Source: Gemmiger_A avium (lineage in GTDB: Bacteria; Bacillota; Clostridia; Oscillospirales; Ruminococcaceae). Taken from it: a stretch of 59,768 nucleotides of DNA. This document shows positions 1 through 7,343 of this stretch, one piece after another. Positions within the stretch are counted from its first letter, which is position 1; each line of letters begins with the position of its first letter. The translations under genes were made by a program, and so were the position numbers. The notes beneath the pieces were generated by a model, which saw only the letters and a program-made list of their open reading frames with translations, made no database searches and was not told the DNA's origin. The stretch spans positions 1 to 59,768 of the forward strand of contig DXFE01000087.1 in NCBI GenBank assembly GCA_019114585.1, written 5' to 3'.

Positions 1-1356
1 TACACCAACCACACCGTCATGAGCGAGGCGCTGGAGAAGTGGAGCATCGACATCTTCAAGATGACCCTGCCCCGCATCTACACCATCGTGCAGGAGATGG
101 ACCGCCGCTGCCGCGCTGCGCTGGAGCAGGCGTTCCCCGGCGACCAGGGCAAGATCGACTACATGGCCATCCTGGGCGACGGCCAGGTGCGCATGGCCAA
201 CATCTGCTGCTACACCTGCCACTCCATCAACGGCGTGAGCAAGCTGCACAGCGAGATCATCAAGAAGAGCGTCTTCCACGACTATTACCTGTATAAACCG
301 AACGCCTTCAAGAACGTGACCAACGGCATCGCCTACCGGCGCTGGCTGCTGGCCTCCAACCCCCGGCTGACCAATCTGCTGTGCGAGACCATCGGCGAAG
401 GCTTCAAGACCGACGCCGCCCAGCTGTCCAAGCTGGCCCGCTTCAAGGACGACAAGAAGGTTCTGGAAGCCCTGGACAAGGTCAAGGCCGACAACAAGGC
501 CGGCTTTGCCGCCTATCTGGAAAAGACCACCGGCCAGGTGATCGACCCCTCCAGCATCTTCGACTGCCAGGTCAAGCGGATGCACGAGTACAAGCGCCAG
601 CATCTGAACGCGCTGAACATCGCCGCCCAGTACCTGTACCTGAAGAATAACCCCAACGCCGACTTTGCCCCCAAGACCTACATCTTCGGCGCCAAGGCGG
701 CCCCCGGCTACTACATGGCCAAGCAGATGATCCGCCTGATCTGCAAGCTGGGCAAGCTGATCGACGAGGATCCCGCTGTGCGCCAGAAGCTGCGGGTGGT
801 GTACCTGGAAGACTACTGCGTGAGCCTGTCCGAGCGGCTGATGCCCGCCAGCGAGGTGAGCGAGCAGATCAGCCTGGCCGGCACCGAGGCTTCCGGCACC
901 GGCAACATGAAGTTCATGCTGAACGGCGCGATCACCCTGGGCACCCTGGACGGCGCCAACGTGGAGATCGCCCAGGCCGCCGGCATGGAGAACGAGATCA
1001 TCTTCGGCATGCTGACCGAGGAAGTGGAACATCTGAAGCAGATGGGCTACCATCCCAGCATGTTTATCCGCAACGACGACGAAGCCATGCAGGTGCTGAG
1101 CTTCCTGGAAAAGGGCTTCGGCGGCGACGACTTCCACGAGATCGTCAACAACCTGCGCACCGCTGACCCCTACATGGTCATGGCCGACTTCAAGGCCTAC
1201 CGGCAGGCCCAGCAGAAGGTGCAGCAGCTCTACGCCGACCGTACCCTGTGGAACAAGATGAGCCTGGCCAACATCGCGGGCAGCGGCATCTTCAGCGCCG
1301 ACCGCAGCGTGATGGACTACGCCAATGACATCTGGCACACCAAGCCGGTGCGCTGA
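1..1356 (+). CDS. glgP: Glycogen/starch phosphorylase, C-terminal part (5' truncated by window)
   Basis: The reading frame is open from the first base, so the gene starts upstream; 451 residues remain of a family usually about 800 long. Glycogen phosphorylase releases glucose-1-phosphate from alpha-1,4-glucans in the cytoplasm. The fragment opens with the conserved NHT..EALEKW segment. The pyridoxal-phosphate site GTGNMKFMLNG is at fragment residues 299-309, with the cofactor lysine at 304, and is followed by TLDGANVEI. The gene ends in TGA and is followed by a GC-rich hairpin and then a GH13 amylase on the same strand, consistent with shared storage-glucan or maltodextrin breakdown. The family assignment is secure; substrate preference cannot be told. 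Confidence 0.96.
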   Translation, partial: YTNHTVMSEALEKWSIDIFKMTLPRIYTIVQEMDRRCRAALEQAFPGDQGKIDYMAILGDGQVRMANICCYTCHSINGVSKLHSEIIKKSVFHDYYLYKPNAFKNVTNGIAYRRWLLASNPRLTNLLCETIGEGFKTDAAQLSKLARFKDDKKVLEALDKVKADNKAGFAAYLEKTTGQVIDPSSIFDCQVKRMHEYKRQHLNALNIAAQYLYLKNNPNADFAPKTYIFGAKAAPGYYMAKQMIRLICKLGKLIDEDPAVRQKLRVVYLEDYCVSLSERLMPASEVSEQISLAGTEASGTGNMKFMLNGAITLGTLDGANVEIAQAAGMENEIIFGMLTEEVEHLKQMGYHPSMFIRNDDEAMQVLSFLEKGFGGDDFHEIVNNLRTADPYMVMADFKAYRQAQQKVQQLYADRTLWNKMSLANIAGSGIFSADRSVMDYANDIWHTKPVR

Positions 1357-1378
1357 GTTTCCGGTTTTCCTGGCATTC

Positions 1379-1429
1379 CGCCACGCCCTGCGCGCCCACC
1401 GGCCGCGGCGGCGTGGCGTTGCCGTTTTT
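1379..1429 (+). terminator. Possible intrinsic terminator after glgP
   Basis: A nine-base stem (CGCCACGCC at 1379-1387 with GGCGTGGCG at 1410-1418) encloses a GC-rich 22-base loop. Five Ts follow at 1425-1429, but six bases after the stem, so termination may be partial and some reading through into the amylase gene is possible. Confidence 0.5.
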
Positions 1430-1467
1430 ACGGCGCATATTCTTGACACAATGGGGTGTTTTTGACT

Positions 1468-3288
1468 ATGGACCGTTTGTTCAACAGTTTTCTTGACGCA
1501 TACAAATCGCCCTTCGGCGCCGTGCCGGCGGGCACACCGGTGCGCCTTTCCCTGACCATTCCGGAAAGCTACGGTTTTGTGGAGCCCCGGGTGGTTGTGG
1601 CCCGGGACCGGGGCGAAACCACCGAATACCGGATGGAGTACCGGGGCGTGGAAAATGGCATCCACCAGTTTTCCTATACCCTGACCCTGCCGCGGGTGGG
1701 ACTGTACTTCTACCACTTTGACCTGTACAGCGATTTCCGCAAGCTGAGCCGGGGCGCGCTGGGCGAGGCCCTGGTGACCCGGGACCGGCCGGTTCCCTGG
1801 CAGCTGACCGTCTACGAGCCCGGCTTCACCACGCCGGACTGGCTCAAGGGCGGGGTGCTGTACCAGCTCTTCCCCGACCGGTTCTGCGAAGGGGTCAAGG
1901 ATAAGCCCATGCCCTTTGCCGACCGGATCTACCGGGAAAACAAGCATGGCGAACCCTATTTCTGGCCCACCGAGACCGGCGGCTATCTGAACGCCGACTA
2001 CTTTGGCGGGGATTTTGAGGGCATCCGCCAGAAGCTGCCCTACCTGAAGGACATGGGGGTCAGCTGCATCTATCTGAACCCCATCTTTGAGGCACATTCC
2101 AACCACCGGTACAACACCGCCGACTACCTGAACGCCGACCCGCTGCTGGGCACCAACGAGGAGTTCGTCACCCTATGCGCCGAGGCGAAAAAGCTGGGCA
2201 TCCGGATCATTCTGGACGGGGTGTTCAGCCACACCGGGTCGGACAGCCGGTATTTCAACAAGGAGGGCCGGTACGGCATCGGCGGGGCCTACCACGACCC
2301 CAACAGCCCCTACCGCAGCTGGTACGACTTTGGCCGGCAGTACCCCAGCGGATACCGGTGCTGGTGGGGCTTTGACACCCTGCCGGAGGTAAACGAGTTC
2401 GACCCCGCCTATCAGGAATTCATCTGCGGCACCGGCGGCGTGATCGACACCTGGATGCGCCGGGGCGCCAGCGGTTTCCGGCTGGATGTGGCCGACGAAC
2501 TGCCGGACAGCTTTATTGAAAAGATCCGCCTGGCCGTAAAGGCCCACGGACAGGACAGCTACCTGCTGGGCGAAGTGTGGGAGGACGCCTCCACCAAGGA
2601 GGCCTACGGCCAGCGACGCACCTACCTGCTGGGCCGCGGGCTGGACGCGGTGATGAACTACCCGTTCAAGAACGCGATCCTGGACTATCTGCGCACCGGT
2701 TCGGCCCACAACGCCGCCGAGCAGATCATGTCCATCTGCGAGCACTACCCCGCCCCCGCCCTGAACGTGCTGATGAACTTCATGTCCACCCACGACACCG
2801 AGCGGGCCATCACCGCCCTGGCGGGCGATCCGCTGGGCCAGCACGACCGCTACTGGCAGAGCGGGCGGCGGATTCCGCCTCAGCGGTACGACCGGGGGGT
2901 CAAGCTGCTGATCCTGGCCTACGCGTTGCTGTATATGCTGCCCGGCGTGCCCTGCATCTACTACGGGGACGAGGTGGCCATGCAGGGGTACAAGGATCCG
3001 TTCAACCGGGCCTACTTTGACTGGGACAGCCAGGAAAAACGCATCCGCCCGGTGCTGCGCAACCTGGCCCGGATGCGCCGGGACTGCGACGCCTTTACCG
3101 ACGGCACCCTGGAACTGGTCAAGGCCCAGGGCGGGCTGCTGCACCTGCGCCGCCGCGGCCGCACCCAGACGGCCGAGATAATCTTCAACTGTTCCAACGC
3201 GCTGATTGCCGAGCAAGCCTTCGGCAAGGCCGCCGAGGTAAATCCCTGGGGCTTCACTGTGCTGGTGGAGGATAACGAGGATCTGTGA
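1468..3288 (+). CDS. GH13 alpha-glucan hydrolase, neopullulanase/maltogenic amylase type
   Basis: A cytoplasmic alpha-amylase-family enzyme of about 606 residues, expected to hydrolyse maltodextrins, cyclodextrins or pullulan fragments. ATG at 1468 is preferred over an in-frame GTG at 1456 because GGGGTG sits at a suitable distance upstream. The N-terminal ~115 residues look like the beta-sandwich (CBM34-type) of cyclomaltodextrinases. The four GH13 motifs follow: DGVFSH at about 250, RLDVAD with nucleophile Asp340, GEVWED with acid/base Glu369, and THD with Asp443. No signal peptide is seen, so the substrate must be imported or be intracellular glycogen, fitting the upstream phosphorylase. 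The exact specificity within the subfamily is not readable. Confidence 0.93.
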   Translation: MDRLFNSFLDAYKSPFGAVPAGTPVRLSLTIPESYGFVEPRVVVARDRGETTEYRMEYRGVENGIHQFSYTLTLPRVGLYFYHFDLYSDFRKLSRGALGEALVTRDRPVPWQLTVYEPGFTTPDWLKGGVLYQLFPDRFCEGVKDKPMPFADRIYRENKHGEPYFWPTETGGYLNADYFGGDFEGIRQKLPYLKDMGVSCIYLNPIFEAHSNHRYNTADYLNADPLLGTNEEFVTLCAEAKKLGIRIILDGVFSHTGSDSRYFNKEGRYGIGGAYHDPNSPYRSWYDFGRQYPSGYRCWWGFDTLPEVNEFDPAYQEFICGTGGVIDTWMRRGASGFRLDVADELPDSFIEKIRLAVKAHGQDSYLLGEVWEDASTKEAYGQRRTYLLGRGLDAVMNYPFKNAILDYLRTGSAHNAAEQIMSICEHYPAPALNVLMNFMSTHDTERAITALAGDPLGQHDRYWQSGRRIPPQRYDRGVKLLILAYALLYMLPGVPCIYYGDEVAMQGYKDPFNRAYFDWDSQEKRIRPVLRNLARMRRDCDAFTDGTLELVKAQGGLLHLRRRGRTQTAEIIFNCSNALIAEQAFGKAAEVNPWGFTVLVEDNEDL

Positions 3289-3294
3289 TTTTTT

Positions 3295-3328
3295 AAACGG
3301 ACGTGTTCTGGAACACGTCCGTTTTTTT
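3295..3328 (+). terminator. Intrinsic terminator after GH13 gene
   Basis: Perfect 14-base stem AAACGGACGTGTTC / GAACACGTCCGTTT with a two-base loop, running into a T tract at 3322-3328. Confidence 0.92.
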
Positions 3329-3389
3329 CGCCCGTTTTTCTGTCCCGGCAGGCCGGTTTTTCCCCGGTAAGAATTGTATGTTTTGCGAC

Positions 3390-3418
3390 TTGTATTCCGC
3401 CGCCGGATTGCCTACAAT
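3390..3418 (+). promoter_or_regulatory. Sigma-A-type promoter for DUF5107 gene
   Basis: TTGTAT at 3390-3395 and TACAAT at 3413-3418 are separated by 17 bases, about 60 bases before the start codon and just downstream of a terminator. Confidence 0.65.
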
Positions 3419-3478
3419 AATTCGCAAGGCCCTTTCACACGCCAACGCCGCCCTTTGTGCGGCAAGGAGAGCAACACC

Positions 3479-5527
3479 ATGGAGATCCTACTGGAAACTT
3501 TGACCCTGCCCGGCGCGGCCCTTGGCCCGCAGAACCCGCTGCCCCGCTTCCGGGACCCGCAGCACGACCGGACCCCCGCCAGCGACGGCACCCTGACCGA
3601 CGAGCAGCTGGCCGGATTCGGCAAGCACACCGGCGCCCGGCTGCTGCCCTACTGCGCCCAGGACCGCTTTTCCTTTGACAAGCCGATGCGGGATTACCCG
3701 GTCATCCGCATGGAAAACGACCGGCTGCGGGCGCTGTTCCTGCCCGGATTCGGCGGGCGGCTCTGGTCGCTGTACGACAAGAAGCTGGGCCGGGAACTGC
3801 TGTTCCGCAATCCGGTGATCCAGCCCGCCAACCTGGCGCTGCGCTGCGCCTGGATGAGCGGCGGCATCGAGTGGAACGTGGGCCAGCTGGGCCACGCCTA
3901 TTCCACCTGCGACGATGTGTTCTTTGCCCGCTGCACCGGCCCGGACGGCCGGCCGTTCCTGCGGATGTACGATTACCTGCGCACCACCGGTCTGGTCTGG
4001 CAGGTGGATTTCCACTTCCCGGAAGAGGACAGTGCTTTCCTGGCCGCCCATGTGCGGGTGATCAACCCCACCGACCGGGTCGCCCCCCTCTACTGGTGGA
4101 CCAACATCGCTGTGCCCGAGACCGGCGCCCGGGTGCTGAGCGGCTGCGGCGATGTGATCTACATCAACCCCAACACCCTGACCAAGGAGGGCGCCGTGCA
4201 CGGCTACGGCGCGGCCCGGATGCCCCATCTGCCCCCGCTGGGCAACGCGGATGTGAGCTATCCGGAGAACTTCCCCTACTCCAACGAGTATTTCTTCCAG
4301 AACCCGCCCACGGATCCGGCCCCCTGGGAGGCCTCTCTCTACCGGGACGGCTTCGCCTTTGTGGAGCGCAGCACCCAGCCGCTGCGCATCCGGAAAATGT
4401 TCTGCTGGGGCATGCACAAGGGCGGCCGCAACTGGCAGGATCATCTGGCCCTGCCCGGGCAGGGCGCCTATATGGAGATCCAGGCGGGGCTCTCCCCCAC
4501 CCAGTGCCACGGGGCGGACATGACCCCCGGCGCGGTGCTGCGGTTTACCCAGTGTTTCGGCAGCATGGAGCTGGATCCGGCCCTCTGGAGCGAGCCTGAC
4601 TGGGATGCGGCCGTCCGCTGCGTCGGGGAAGAAGCCGAGCAGGTACTGCCCGCCGCCCGTCTGGCGGAGTGGGACCAGGCTTTCACCGCGCTGGAGGACG
4701 CGCCGCAGGCCGAACTGCTGCACGCGGGCCACGGCTGGGGCGCGCTGGAACAGCGGCGCCGCGCCCGGATGGGCGAGCCCCCGCTGCCCGGCTGGCCGGA
4801 GGACGGCACCCACACCGTGTTCTCCCCGAAAGAGCAGCCCTGGGCCGAACTGCTTGCCGACAGCCGGATGACCCCGCTGGAGCCGGGGCAGCTGCCGGTG
4901 AGCTGGATGACCGACCCGGCCTGGCGGCCGCTTCTCACCGACGCCTACCGCACCGATCCCTCCAACGCGGCGGTGGCCGCCGCCCTGGGCGTGCTGGAAT
5001 ACGAAAACGAAAACTGGGACGAGGCCGCTGCCATCTGGCGGGAGAACTGGAACATGCAGCCCACCGCCATCGTCTGCCGCTGCCTGGCCCAGAACAGCCT
5101 GCGCAAGGGCAAGGAGCCCCAGGCCCGGGAACTGATGCGCCAGGCCATGGCGCTGCAGGGGGATGCGCCCCATCCCGCCCTGGCCGCCGAGTACCTGACC
5201 ATGCTGCAGGCCCAAAGCCGCTGGCAGGAACTGTGGGACGCCTTCTCCGCTTTGCCCAAAGCTGTGCAGCAGGATGAGCGGGTGACCATTCTGGCCGCCA
5301 CCGCCGCCGGGCATCTGCAGAACGACGAGTTCCTGGACCGGGTGTTTGCCCATAAATTTGCCGTGATCCGGGAGGGCGAAACCCAGCTGACCGACGTGTG
5401 GTTTGCTGCCATGGCCCGCCGCAAGGCCGCTGCCGAGGGCCGGGATGACCTGGCCGCTGTGGAGCAGGAGGTGCGTGCCACGATGGCGCCGCCGGATACC
5501 ATTGATTTCCGACTGACCGGCCGCTGA
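3479..5527 (+). CDS. DUF5107 domain protein with C-terminal TPR region
   Basis: A 682-residue protein starting at ATG 3479 behind AAGGAGA; longer in-frame starts upstream lack a ribosome site. The first ~370 residues match the DUF5107 pattern (GFGGRLWSLYDKKLGRELLFRNPV, then a W-rich beta-sandwich with WWTNIAVPE and WGMHKGGRNWQDHL), which resembles a galactose-mutarotase-like fold. The C-terminal third carries helical repeats (AAALGVLEYENENWDEAA, a typical TPR stretch). Members usually lie beside carbohydrate genes, as here after glgP and a GH13 enzyme, but its reaction is not established. No signal peptide is seen. It is flanked by a promoter and a terminator, so it is monocistronic. Confidence 0.85.
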   Translation: MEILLETLTLPGAALGPQNPLPRFRDPQHDRTPASDGTLTDEQLAGFGKHTGARLLPYCAQDRFSFDKPMRDYPVIRMENDRLRALFLPGFGGRLWSLYDKKLGRELLFRNPVIQPANLALRCAWMSGGIEWNVGQLGHAYSTCDDVFFARCTGPDGRPFLRMYDYLRTTGLVWQVDFHFPEEDSAFLAAHVRVINPTDRVAPLYWWTNIAVPETGARVLSGCGDVIYINPNTLTKEGAVHGYGAARMPHLPPLGNADVSYPENFPYSNEYFFQNPPTDPAPWEASLYRDGFAFVERSTQPLRIRKMFCWGMHKGGRNWQDHLALPGQGAYMEIQAGLSPTQCHGADMTPGAVLRFTQCFGSMELDPALWSEPDWDAAVRCVGEEAEQVLPAARLAEWDQAFTALEDAPQAELLHAGHGWGALEQRRRARMGEPPLPGWPEDGTHTVFSPKEQPWAELLADSRMTPLEPGQLPVSWMTDPAWRPLLTDAYRTDPSNAAVAAALGVLEYENENWDEAAAIWRENWNMQPTAIVCRCLAQNSLRKGKEPQARELMRQAMALQGDAPHPALAAEYLTMLQAQSRWQELWDAFSALPKAVQQDERVTILAATAAGHLQNDEFLDRVFAHKFAVIREGETQLTDVWFAAMARRKAAAEGRDDLAAVEQEVRATMAPPDTIDFRLTGR

Positions 5528-5535
5528 GCCGGCTG

Positions 5536-5570
5536 CCGGGGGATGTGTACGCATCCCCCGGTTTTGTTTT
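5536..5570 (+). terminator. Intrinsic terminator after DUF5107 gene
   Basis: Perfect stem CCGGGGGATG / CATCCCCCGG with a six-base loop, followed by TTTTGTTTT. Confidence 0.92.
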
Positions 5571-5580
5571 GCCCGGAAAG

Positions 5581-5613
5581 TTGTAAACCCCTCCCGGCAT
5601 TTTATGTTGACGA
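5581..5613 (+). promoter_or_regulatory. Candidate BirA operator
   Basis: TTGTAAACC at 5581-5589 is a perfect match to the known left half of the biotin-repressor consensus. After 15 bases, 5605-5613 (TGTTGACGA) matches the inverted right half GGTTTACAA at 6 of 9 positions. The 15-base spacing is within the 14-16 range of described BirA sites. The right half overlaps the -35 box of the birA promoter, so binding would block initiation. Confidence 0.68.
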
Positions 5614-5636
5614 TGGTTTGCGCCGCCCGGTATAAT
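5607..5636 (+). promoter_or_regulatory. birA-bioY promoter
   Basis: TTGACG at 5607-5612 and a perfect TATAAT at 5631-5636 are separated by 18 bases. It is the strongest promoter match in this part of the window and is overlapped by the candidate BirA operator. Confidence 0.82.
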
Positions 5637-5673
5637 GGCACCGTTACCCAACGCTGTGAAAGGAGGCCGCCCC

Positions 5674-6651
5674 ATGCCCACCACCCGACAGGCCCTGTTG
5701 GCGCTGCTCTGCGAACAGCCGGGGCAGGACATATCCGGCCAGGCCCTGGCCGACCGGCTGGGGGTAAGCCGGGCCGCGGTGCACAAGGCGGCGGCGGCTT
5801 TGCAGAAGCAGGGATACGCCATCCAGGCGGTGAGCGGCCGGGGCTACCGGCTGACCGCCGAAAGCGACTGCCTGACCCGGGAAGAACTGGAACTGCTGTG
5901 GCCTCACCGGCCCTGCCGGGTTTTGCCGCAGGTGGATTCCACCAACCAGGAAATGCGCCGGATGATTCTGGAGGGCGCGTCCCACGGCACACTGGTGGTG
6001 GCCGGGGCCCAGACCGAGGGCCGGGGCCGGGCCGGGCGGGTGTTCGTCAGCCCGCCCGGCGGGGTGTATCTGAGCCTGCTGCTCTGCCCGCAGCCGGACG
6101 CGCCCGGCGACGTGACCGCGGTGACCGCCGCAGCAGCTGTGGCGGCGGCCCGGGCGGTGGAAACGCTGTGCGGACGGCAGCTGCGGATCAAATGGGTGAA
6201 CGACCTGTACTGGCAGGGCCGCAAGGTGGGCGGCATCCTGACCGAGGGGCTGCTGGATATGGAAAGCGGCCGGCCCAGCCATGTGGTGGCGGGCATCGGG
6301 CTGAACCTGCGCACCCCCGCCGGCCTGCTGGCCGACGCGCCGGAGGCGGGCAGCCTGTTCCCGGACGGGGCGGCCCCCTGCGGCCGGGCCCGGCTGGCGG
6401 CGGCCATCGCCGGAGAGCTGCTGCGCTGGGACGGCTCCCCCGCCTGGTGGGAGGAATACCGGGCCCGCAGCCTGGTGCTGGGGCACTGGCTTACCGTGAC
6501 CGAACCCACCGGCCATACCTACACCGCCCTGGCCCAGGCCATCGACGGCGAGGGGCGGCTGGTGGTGCAGCTGCCCGGCGGCGGCGTGCGGGCGCTGCGC
6601 AGCGGCGAAGTGCGCACCCGCCCCGCGCCCCGGCCCGGCGAATCATTTTAA
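5674..6651 (+). CDS. birA: Bifunctional biotin-protein ligase / biotin operon repressor
   Basis: A 325-residue protein starting at ATG 5674 behind AGGAGG. Residues 1-65 form a winged helix-turn-helix (SGQALADRLGVSRAAVHKAAAAL) as in group II BirA proteins that also repress transcription. The ligase part has the biotinyl-AMP loop GRGRAGR and KWVNDLYWQGRKVGGIL (usually KWPND). It attaches biotin to carboxylase carrier proteins and, with biotinyl-AMP, represses biotin genes. It is followed after 18 bases by the biotin transporter gene bioY, and the shared promoter carries a BirA-type operator, so the unit is probably autoregulated. Confidence 0.95.
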   Translation: MPTTRQALLALLCEQPGQDISGQALADRLGVSRAAVHKAAAALQKQGYAIQAVSGRGYRLTAESDCLTREELELLWPHRPCRVLPQVDSTNQEMRRMILEGASHGTLVVAGAQTEGRGRAGRVFVSPPGGVYLSLLLCPQPDAPGDVTAVTAAAAVAAARAVETLCGRQLRIKWVNDLYWQGRKVGGILTEGLLDMESGRPSHVVAGIGLNLRTPAGLLADAPEAGSLFPDGAAPCGRARLAAAIAGELLRWDGSPAWWEEYRARSLVLGHWLTVTEPTGHTYTALAQAIDGEGRLVVQLPGGGVRALRSGEVRTRPAPRPGESF

Positions 6652-6669
6652 TTGCATGGAGGAATCCCG

Positions 6670-7197
6670 ATGAAAACCGCAAACAAAACCCGTCAGCTTA
6701 CCACTGCGGCCCTGTGTGCCGCCCTGCTCTGTGTGGTCTCTCCCTGGAGCATTGTGATCGGCCCCATCAGCCTGACCCTGGCGGTGTTCGGGGTATTCTT
6801 TGCCGGGGCGATGCTGGCCTCCCCCGGCATGGCCGCGGCCGCGGTGCTGGTGTATATGGCGCTGGGCGCGGTGGGCCTGCCGGTGTTCAGCAACAACATG
6901 GGCGGCGCCCAGGTGCTGGTGGGGGTCACCGCCGGGTTCCTGTGGGCGTATCCGGTGATGGCGGCCATCCTGGCGGCGGCCTGCCGCCGCTGGCAGGGTC
7001 TGCTGCCCCGGCTGGGCGCGGTGCTGCTGGGCCAGCTGGTGTGCTATACGCTGGGCACCGCCTGGTTCATGTTTGTGATGAAGATGGAGCTTCTGCCCAG
7101 CCTGACCGCCTGTGTCTTTCCCTTTATCCTGCCGGATTTTCTCAAAGGTCTGGCGGCAGTGCTGCTGGCCCGGGGCCTGCGTGCCCGGCTGGGCTGA
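6670..7197 (+). CDS. bioY: Biotin ECF transporter S component
   Basis: A 175-residue, strongly hydrophobic protein with about six membrane segments, starting at ATG 6670 behind GGAGGA (the longer frame from TTG 6652 would include the ribosome site). The family motif region FAGAMLASPGMAAAAVLVYMALGAVGLPVF is typical of BioY. It binds biotin and works with a shared ECF module (EcfA, EcfA', EcfT), none of which is in this window. Co-transcription with birA links uptake to biotin status. Confidence 0.94.
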   Translation: MKTANKTRQLTTAALCAALLCVVSPWSIVIGPISLTLAVFGVFFAGAMLASPGMAAAAVLVYMALGAVGLPVFSNNMGGAQVLVGVTAGFLWAYPVMAAILAAACRRWQGLLPRLGAVLLGQLVCYTLGTAWFMFVMKMELLPSLTACVFPFILPDFLKGLAAVLLARGLRARLG

Positions 7198-7212
7198 ACC
7201 GCCTGTTTTTCC

Positions 7213-7250
7213 CGCCCCGGACGGCCTATCCGTCCGGGGCGTTTCTTGCT
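7213..7250 (+). terminator. Intrinsic terminator after bioY
   Basis: Twelve-base perfect stem CGCCCCGGACGG / CCGTCCGGGGCG with loop CCTAT, then TTTCTTGCTT. Confidence 0.88.
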
Positions 7251-7262
7251 TCCAAACGCGCG

Positions 7263-7291
7263 TTGACAGACCGGAAACGGGGTGGTATAGT
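7263..7291 (+). promoter_or_regulatory. feoAB promoter
   Basis: A perfect TTGACA at 7263-7268 and TATAGT at 7286-7291 are separated by 17 bases, 53 bases before the start codon. No clear Fur or DtxR dyad was found over it. Confidence 0.85.
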
Positions 7292-7343
7292 AGGTGGGTA
7301 AAAAATGCGGAATTGTTACGATATGCGCGGAGGAGGACAGGGC

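Noticed and set aside
1443..1448. TTGACA before the GH13 amylase
   Set aside because: A -10 at the right distance would fall on the start codon; no TATAAT-like box is present.
3488..5992. Long open frame opposite the DUF5107 gene and birA start
   Set aside because: Antisense frames stay open because of GC-rich third positions. The product is Gly/Pro/Arg-rich without any family motif, and it runs through a terminator and a promoter.
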